A stretch of 64,000 nucleotides of DNA from Pseudarthrobacter siccitolerans. GTDB lineage: Bacteria; Actinomycetota; Actinomycetes; Actinomycetales; Micrococcaceae. This document shows positions 59,439 through 64,000 of the stretch, one piece after another. A model generated the notes under the pieces. That model worked only from the letters and a program-made list of their open reading frames with translations, was not told where the DNA came from and did not search any database. The stretch spans positions 1 through 64,000 of the forward strand of contig NZ_CAQI01000030.1 of the NCBI RefSeq assembly GCF_001046895.1, written 5' to 3'. The number at the start of each line of letters is the position of its first letter. Position 1 is the first letter of the stretch. A program made the position numbers and the translations under genes.

Positions 59439-60862
59439 GCATTAAGAGTGTTCTTCTGCTGTCCAAAATGTTCTGGCACTTCATCGTCCGGCGGGTCCTG
59501 GGAAGGGGGCTCCTGAGGAGCCGAAGCGTCCAAGTCTCCGCCCTGCTCCTGGTGGTGCTGGCCTTCGCCGGCTTCTGCTTCATGAGCTACGTGATCATCC
59601 GGCAGTACCTGGGCGGAACCGGACTGCTGGATCCGATCCTCCAGGTCGCCAACGCCTCCGTGGGTTTTTGGGTCCTGATCGTCTATACGCTGATACGGGT
59701 TCTTTTCCTCAAAGCCGATGAACTGCTGCGCCTTTCGTTCAGCCTTCCCGTGACGAACAAGGAGCGCACGCTCGCGTTCACCCTGTTCGAGTCCACCATC
59801 GTCCTGTGTCTCACGGTTTTCATCTTCGGCGCCTTCTCACTCTCCACGGTGATTCTGGAGGGTCAGCGGTACATCCCCATGGTCCTGGCCTCCATCTGGT
59901 TCCCGGCCATCACCACCTACCTGGTGCTGAGCCTTGGATACTTCCTCCTGGAACGCCTGCTGCTGGCGGCCGGCCTGGCCCGGCTGCGGGGCCTGCTGGT
60001 CCCCATGGTGCTCGCGCTTGGCCTGGCCCTCGCCTTCCCGTATTCCACCGAACTGAGCAACCGCATTGTTGAAAGCTACTTCTACGGGCAGACGTTCTTC
60101 GCCCCGCCCCTGGTCTACGCGGCAGTCCAGGACCGGTATGGGCTGGGGGCCGCAGCTGCTGTCTTCGCAGCCGCTTCGGCTGTATTGCTGCTTCTCATAG
60201 TGGCTGCTGCGCCCCGCAGTTACGTTGCGGTGCGGCGCTTCTTCAAAGTCCTGCCATCGTCCCTGGCCGGCACCAAGTTCGGCGCCTACCTGCTCGTTCT
60301 AGTCCGCAGCTTCGAGACCACCGTTGCGGTGGCGTTTATGGTCATCTACACGGTGTTCGCCGTGTTGCAGAACCTCGTGCTGCCGCCCTTTGTCCTGGTG
60401 CTGATCACGTTCCAGGGAATATACGCCTACTCCAACTCGGAACCGCTCCGGAGGTTGTCGGCCTATTCAGGGGGGCCCTTCCGGAACTACCTCTGCCTCG
60501 TGGGATCGCAGGCGGTCCTGTTCCTGGCCATTGCCCTGCCCACTGTTGCCGCGGCACAGTTTCAGGGCATTGCCTTCGGTACCAGCCTGATGATTGTGGG
60601 ATTTTGCCTGGGCAACATCCTGATTTCCACATTGATCGGCATAGCCTTCCCGCCGGAAAAGGGAAACCCCTTTACCGTGCTGATGGGAGTAGTCCTCACA
60701 TTGATTGTTGTGATGACCGTGGCCTTGGGATTGAACATCTTCAACCTCAGCATGACGCTCAATGCACTCATATTTTTACTGCTGAATGCAGTTGTTGTTT
60801 TTTACAGTATTTTGGGCATGAAAAGAATGGAGAAGATTAACCGCAATGAAATGGCTGCTTAA
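59435..60862 (+). CDS. ABC-type permease of the peptide locus
   Basis: This 475-residue protein has about ten to twelve membrane segments and no recognised enzyme domain. The start GTG 59435 overlaps the ATPase stop (GTGA). The N-terminus resembles ABC-2-type permeases (LLSKMFWHFIVRRVLGRG). I cannot assign it to a named family with certainty; by position it is the transmembrane partner of the ATPase. Confidence 0.85.
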   Translation: MSIKSVLLLSKMFWHFIVRRVLGRGLLRSRSVQVSALLLVVLAFAGFCFMSYVIIRQYLGGTGLLDPILQVANASVGFWVLIVYTLIRVLFLKADELLRLSFSLPVTNKERTLAFTLFESTIVLCLTVFIFGAFSLSTVILEGQRYIPMVLASIWFPAITTYLVLSLGYFLLERLLLAAGLARLRGLLVPMVLALGLALAFPYSTELSNRIVESYFYGQTFFAPPLVYAAVQDRYGLGAAAAVFAAASAVLLLLIVAAAPRSYVAVRRFFKVLPSSLAGTKFGAYLLVLVRSFETTVAVAFMVIYTVFAVLQNLVLPPFVLVLITFQGIYAYSNSEPLRRLSAYSGGPFRNYLCLVGSQAVLFLAIALPTVAAAQFQGIAFGTSLMIVGFCLGNILISTLIGIAFPPEKGNPFTVLMGVVLTLIVVMTVALGLNIFNLSMTLNALIFLLLNAVVVFYSILGMKRMEKINRNEMAA

Positions 60863-61169
60863 ATCCCTGATGGGACTCACGGTTTCTTTCGTCATCACCA
60901 TGGCTGTTGTTGTGGTGGCATTTATGCTGACCATGTTTTCCGCTTCCGAAGTAGGCGTGAGGAAATCCGGGCTGTTCGGATCCCTGTTTTTTGAGCCGCA
61001 CCAGCTTGAGAACGGGGCAACCGGTTTGGAATTTGGCGTGTCCAACGCACTTCCCATTTTCATCATCTTCCTGGTGCTGACCGTTTTCGCCATCGCCACC
61101 ACCGTGATGCTTGACCGGCTGAAGGCGTACAAGAAGGCTCTCCAGCAGCAGGGCGCTACCCCTGCCTGA
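60846..61169 (+). CDS. Small two-helix membrane protein
   Basis: This 107-residue protein has two membrane segments (about 8-30 and 70-92) with a short extracytoplasmic loop and a Lys-rich C-terminal tail. It overlaps the permease gene by 17 bp. It has no known domain; immunity or accessory function for the peptide system is a guess from context. Confidence 0.75.
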   Translation: MKWLLKSLMGLTVSFVITMAVVVVAFMLTMFSASEVGVRKSGLFGSLFFEPHQLENGATGLEFGVSNALPIFIIFLVLTVFAIATTVMLDRLKAYKKALQQQGATPA

Positions 61170-61200
61170 GGTCGCAGCCCGGGACCTCACCTTCGGGTAC

Positions 61201-61686
61201 GTGCTGCGGGCAATAATCCGCTCCTGCCGGTTGCCCCTGGCCGCAGTGCTTCTGGCGGCAGCCGCCTGCAGTCTACTGGGCCTCATTCTGGCCCACCTGT
61301 ATCTCGCCGAAATCGCTCTCTGGCTATTGGCTCATTTCGTATGCCTGCTGGCCGGGTTTGTCATTCACGAAACGGCGCACGCCTATGCTGGCAGGATGTG
61401 CCGGGGCATTGCCGCATTCAGGGTGGAGAGCACCATGTTCCGGTTTTCCCTTCAGCCCGTTGGCTTCCTCTTCGGGTGGCAGGTCGCCCTGATAGCCATC
61501 ACCGGTCCTCTGGCTGCCGCCCTGGCTGGGTGCCTTCTTTTCGCCGCGGCTCCCGGGTTGTCCCTCCATTATTGGTTCTGGCTGCATCTGGCTTTCCTGA
61601 CGCCCCTGTTTGGCGATGGCAGAAGCCTCCTCATCGGGCTGCGCGGTTTGCGCGCCCGCCGGCAACTGTTCAGTGTGAACGGGTAA
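61201..61686 (+). CDS. Small M50-like membrane metalloprotease
   Basis: This 161-residue protein has four membrane segments and the zinc motif HETAH (GFVIHETAHAYAGRM), with the third-ligand Asp candidate in FGDGRSLLIGL. This is a compact site-2-protease-like core. The start GTG 61201 is the first in-frame start, but no good ribosome binding site precedes it, so an upstream non-standard start is possible. It lies at the end of the peptide locus and may process the peptide at 58395 or act in immunity, as in YydH-containing loci. Confidence 0.75.
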   Translation: MLRAIIRSCRLPLAAVLLAAAACSLLGLILAHLYLAEIALWLLAHFVCLLAGFVIHETAHAYAGRMCRGIAAFRVESTMFRFSLQPVGFLFGWQVALIAITGPLAAALAGCLLFAAAPGLSLHYWFWLHLAFLTPLFGDGRSLLIGLRGLRARRQLFSVNG

Positions 61687-61820
61687 GTCGGAGGTGGACC
61701 TAAAACCCGTGCATTCCCGCCCAGTTACTTCCGCCCGGCAGCCGGACAGGTGGCCCGCACGCCGTCCTTTTCCGCGCGGCGCTGTGCCGGACTGGGGGGC
61801 AACTGGGGTGGAATGCGCCG

Positions 61821-61844
61821 GGTTTCGACAGGCCCAACCACCGG
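61821..61844 (+). repeat. Copy of the TCGACAGGCTCAACCACC repeat
   Basis: GGTTTCGACAGGCCCAACCA with trailing CCGG matches the 44.9 and 47.1 kb copies except for one base. It lies between convergent genes, the M50-like protease and the CDF-domain gene. Confidence 0.85.
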
Positions 61845-61878
61845 CCGTTGAACGTACGACGGCGGCCCCTGCTTTGCG

Positions 61879-62223
61879 CTATCGGGTGGCAGGCAGGGGC
61901 GTGAGGACCATGTCATCCGCCTTGGGCAGCACATGCTTGAGGCGGTGCCGTGCTTCCCGGGTGACCTGGTCAGCGTCAGCCAGCGTGAGGCCGTCGTCCA
62001 TGACCAAAGTGGCAGCGCACTGCAGGCCGTGGCCAGACCAGCGCAGCTTGAACCGCGGCACAGCCAGGACGCCCGGCGTGCCCTCGAGCGCTTTCCGGGA
62101 CGCCTCCACCAGGTCCGGCCTGCTGCGCGAGATGTCATTTGACGGCAGTCCCAGGCCCCGACACTGCCGCGAAGTGGCATCTCGCGCAGGTTCTGACGCT
62201 CGGGCGGCCCACCCAATCTCCAC
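61879..62223 (-). CDS. Lone C-terminal domain of a cation-diffusion-facilitator transporter
   Basis: Residues about 36-114 (RPDLVEASRKALEGTPGVLAVPRFKLRWSGHGLQCAATLVMDDGLTLADADQVTREARHRLKHVLPKADD, given here in outline) match the cytoplasmic dimerisation domain of CDF metal transporters, with the GHGL and ADAD motifs. The six-helix membrane part is absent: upstream of it there is only a poorly conserved 35-residue stretch and then the promoter palindrome. It is either a gene remnant or a free-standing domain. The N-terminal start (GTG 62223) is uncertain. Confidence 0.6.
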   Translation of the reverse strand: MEIGWAARASEPARDATSRQCRGLGLPSNDISRSRPDLVEASRKALEGTPGVLAVPRFKLRWSGHGLQCAATLVMDDGLTLADADQVTREARHRLKHVLPKADDMVLTPLPATR

Positions 62224-62264
62224 TCTGCGTCTTGCGCGACAGTCCGTCAGTGTGCCTACTATCT

Positions 62265-62288
62265 AATTAGTAACCCTACTTACTAATT
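62265..62288. promoter_or_regulatory. Perfect 9-bp-arm palindrome, AATTAGTAA/TTACTAATT
   Basis: AATTAGTAA (62265-62273) and TTACTAATT (62280-62288) are exact inverted copies with a 6-bp spacer. The inner part AGTAA-N6-TTACT is the same as in the stress-gene sites. It lies between the divergent CDF-domain and coiled-coil genes, 53 bp before the latter. Confidence 0.75.
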
Positions 62289-62340
62289 GACCCGGCCGGG
62301 TTTCCACGACCCGACCGGCAGTCAGTGGAAACGAGTGACG

Positions 62341-63138
62341 ATGACGGAGAACCAGTGGCCTGAGGCTTCTGCCGGAAGCCCTCTCGACCAGTACGGAAAC
62401 ACGCCGACCCATGCTTCGGCGGAGCCGGAAACCTACGTCACCAAGAAGGATGCGGCAAAGGAGGAGACGTCGAAGATCGCCGGGGAGGCGGCCGGTGTGG
62501 CCCGCAATGTGGCCCAGACCGCCAGGCTCGAGGCCGGAAACGTCGCCACCGAAGCCAAGTCGAGTGCCCAGGATCTGCTGCAGCAGGCGAAGCGGGGCGT
62601 GAGCAGCCAGGCCGGCGAACAGCAGCGGAAGGCCGCCGACGGGATCCGCAGCTTGTCCAGCCAGCTGCACGCCATGGCTGACTCCCCGGAACAACAGGGA
62701 ATGGCCAGTGACCTGGTCCGGGAGGTTGCCGGCCGGGCGTCCTCCGTTGCGTCCTGGGTGGAGGGCACGGAACCGTCCGCGATGCTGGCTGACGTCCAGT
62801 CCTTTGCCCGCCGCAAGCCGGGCACCTTCCTGCTCCTGGCAGCCGGGGCGGGGATCCTGGCCGGCCGGGTGGCCCGAGGGCTGAAGGCCGAGACCCCGCA
62901 CGCCCAACGGACAGTCCGGCCAAGGCCTGAGCAGGCCCCGGCTGCCGGAGCAAAGGCTCCGTCGTGGGGCGCTGAACCTGTCTACCAGGACCAGGCGGCC
63001 GCAGCTCCCACTTACGGCGAAACCATTTACGGAGAGCCTGCCCGTCCGTCCTACTCAGGCACGGAATCGGGCGGTGTGCCCCTGAAGGATCCGGACGACC
63101 CGTTCAGCGATGTCCGGGCTGCGGAGCGCCAGCCGTAA
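62341..63138 (+). CDS. Coiled-coil, membrane-anchored stress-type protein
   Basis: This 265-residue protein has a long helical Ala/Gln/Lys-rich region (about 35-160; KKDAAKEETSKIAGEAAGVARNVAQTARLEAGNVATEAKSSAQDLLQQAKRG in outline), a membrane segment near 175-195 (FLLLAAGAGILAG) and a Pro/Tyr-rich tail. The layout resembles YqjD/ElaB or DUF3618-linked proteins. ATG 62341 has only a weak site upstream. The palindrome at 62265 probably controls it. It is followed 48 bp later by a 38-residue gene. Confidence 0.85.
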   Translation: MTENQWPEASAGSPLDQYGNTPTHASAEPETYVTKKDAAKEETSKIAGEAAGVARNVAQTARLEAGNVATEAKSSAQDLLQQAKRGVSSQAGEQQRKAADGIRSLSSQLHAMADSPEQQGMASDLVREVAGRASSVASWVEGTEPSAMLADVQSFARRKPGTFLLLAAGAGILAGRVARGLKAETPHAQRTVRPRPEQAPAAGAKAPSWGAEPVYQDQAAAAPTYGETIYGEPARPSYSGTESGGVPLKDPDDPFSDVRAAERQP

Positions 63139-63186
63139 GCCAGAGCTGAAAAACCAAAAAACACGATCAACCAGAGGACGAATCCC

Positions 63187-63303
63187 ATGAAGAAACTGCT
63201 CTTTGCCCTGCTTCCCATCATCATCAGCCGGGTCCTGCAGGCCCGGAAAGCCAAGCAGATGCGCGCCGGCCAGGCCCGCCCGCCGCGTAACCGCCGCTTC
63301 TAG
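63187..63303 (+). CDS. Very small membrane-associated protein
   Basis: This 38-residue protein starts MKKLLFALLPIIISRVLQAR and ends in an Arg-rich tail (PPRNRRF). One short hydrophobic helix (about 4-17) and many basic residues suggest membrane attachment. AGAGGA lies 8 nt before ATG 63187. It follows the coiled-coil gene closely, so the two are probably co-transcribed. Function unknown. Confidence 0.65.
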   Translation: MKKLLFALLPIIISRVLQARKAKQMRAGQARPPRNRRF

Positions 63304-63348
63304 GTCAGGAACGCACGACGGCGGTTCGGCGCCAGGCGCGGAACGCCC

Positions 63349-63627
63349 TCAGATGAGACTCGGCTGGCTGGACAGGATGTAGTCCACGGCCGCCGGGCCC
63401 TTCATGCCCAGGCCGGGGCACACCTGCCGGCCGCCGTTGGGGGTTTTCTTGTATCCGGAGTCCCTCATGGCGGCCCAGAAAGCAGCATCAGCGGCCGGCT
63501 GCTCCTGGTTGAGGAAGCACCAGCTCAGGTACACCCCGTAGATCTCGTCTTCGCGAAGTCCTGGCTGGTTGGCGGGATCGTTGATGATGCACTCGGCCAG
63601 GAAGCGGCGGTAGCTGGGGACAGTCAT
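63349..63627 (-). CDS. Small winged-helix-like protein, copy 2
   Basis: This 92-residue protein is the paralogue of 42203-42460. It has EDEIYGVYLSWCFLNQEQPAADAAFWAAMRDSGYKK and the C-terminal LGMKGPAAVDYILSSQ. The Y-x-x-Y-x-x-W-C start and the (G/S)YKK...G segment resemble the small winged-helix domain found at the end of phage primases. CGAGGA lies upstream of ATG 63627. No replication gene is near. Function unknown. Confidence 0.7.
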   Translation of the reverse strand: MTVPSYRRFLAECIINDPANQPGLREDEIYGVYLSWCFLNQEQPAADAAFWAAMRDSGYKKTPNGGRQVCPGLGMKGPAAVDYILSSQPSLI

Positions 63628-63937
63628 AGTCTTGGTCCTCGGAGTAGAGCCTGCTGGATGTGCCTATGCGCCGCCGTCGTCAACTAATTCCCGCGGCGCT
63701 GTGGCTGGTTCGAAGCAGCACCCACGATGGATGGGTCCAAACGCAAAAATGCGTCACAGGTATCCGGCTCAGGGCGCAGCCAGGGGATCGTGCAGCTTGT
63801 GTATCGGTCCAGGTGGAAGGTTTGGGAAGCGAGCGGAACCCACGGTGCTCCCCGCCTTTGTTCTGACCATTCCTGGGTGCTCGCTTTCGTGCCGGGGACA
63901 TGAGGTGCCCGGACGCGTGGGGGACGCGGCCGGGCGG
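63628..63937. other. Intergenic region, no gene seen
   Basis: This 310-bp stretch contains a copy of CTAATTCCCGCGGCGC (63684 onward) also seen as CTGATTCCCGCGGCGC near 21682. Frames here lack supporting start signals. Confidence 0.5.
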
Positions 63938-63967
63938 GCCCGGGCAGGAGGGGGGTCCTGCCCGGGC
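63938..63967 (-). terminator. Hairpin terminator near the window end
   Basis: GCCCGGGCAGGA (63938-63949) pairs exactly with 63956-63967 around a 6-nt loop. It lies 12 bp past the stop of a partial minus-strand frame. Confidence 0.7.
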
Positions 63968-63979
63968 GGTCTTAGGGGT

Positions 63980-64000
63980 TTACTTTGCTGAGACGGCGTT
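63980..64000 (-). CDS. Possible 3' end of a gene continuing beyond the window
   Basis: On the minus strand the last 21 bases read Asn-Ala-Val-Ser-Ala-Lys and TAA, followed downstream by a strong hairpin. This is what the end of a gene would look like, but six residues are too few to identify it. Confidence 0.3.
   Translation of the reverse strand, partial: NAVSAK

Noticed and set aside
1..64000. tRNA, rRNA, insertion sequences, prophage genes
   Set aside because: No sequence with the needed conserved features was seen on either strand; short or divergent ones could be missed without a covariance-model search.

Overview
The window is a high-GC chromosomal segment from an actinobacterium. The proteins and intergenic repeats look like Arthrobacter, Pseudarthrobacter or a near relative. 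This is inferred from codon use, the paa TetR type, ANTAR regulators, LCP proteins, DUF2945/DUF8129-like small proteins and the dispersed repeats; no rRNA or tRNA was seen to confirm it. Genes are densely packed on both strands, and no prophage, transposase, integrase or CRISPR array was found.

Layout. 0-4.3 kb: an HtrA-like lipoprotein protease and a phenylacetate module (TetR regulator, paaK, paaI) with a clear palindromic operator upstream of paaI. 4.5-8.8 kb: pta and ackA (acetyl-CoA to acetate), a small acidic protein and a GNAT. 8.9-13.5 kb: a sulfide:quinone-oxidoreductase-like flavoprotein, a DUF2945 protein, and a two-gene unit of a large M50-type membrane metalloprotease and an Ala-rich protein with two long internal repeats. 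13.8-25 kb: SRPBCC protein, oligopeptidase B, Hsp20, NAD(P)H-hydrate dehydratase with a histidine phosphatase, PhoD, two LCP cell-wall ligases and a low-molecular-weight phosphatase. 25-30 kb: a flavoprotein and a copper locus (DUF305 lipoprotein, CPH-type P1B ATPase, Cys-rich mini-protein, CsoR-like operator). 30-38 kb: two ANTAR regulators, NhaA, GlsB-like protein, an alcohol/formaldehyde dehydrogenase operon with an MBL hydrolase, DUF2243 protein and Mn catalase. 38-47.5 kb: SDR, cytochrome oxidase ctaC-ctaD, small stress-type proteins, a Cys-rich copper-storage-like protein, an M20 peptidase interrupted in frame by repeat DNA, and a YbdK-like ligase. 47.6-52.8 kb: siderophore-iron uptake (SIP reductase, binding protein, two permeases, ATPase) around a DtxR-type box. 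53-58 kb: cupins, hydrolase, NTF2-fold protein and an ABC exporter. 58-61.7 kb: a compact locus that looks like a membrane-peptide or bacteriocin production system (short peptide, ABC ATPase, permease, small membrane protein, M50-type protease). 61.8-64 kb: a lone CDF C-terminal domain, a coiled-coil membrane protein, a 38-residue protein and a second copy of a small winged-helix-like family.

The most striking non-gene signal is a family of short tandem arrays scattered over the window. Each has a core near GTGAGAGAGCGT or GTGAGCGGGCGT, and the cores recur every 32 bp (occasionally 31 or 33), about three helical turns. They occur in both orientations, once as a head-to-head pair, and once inside a protein-coding gene. 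Four other shared signals appear: a palindrome AGTAA-N6-TTACT near stress-type genes, a leader element shared by nhaA and the ABC exporter, a long inverted repeat at two convergent gene ends, and a TCGACAGGCTCAACCACC repeat.
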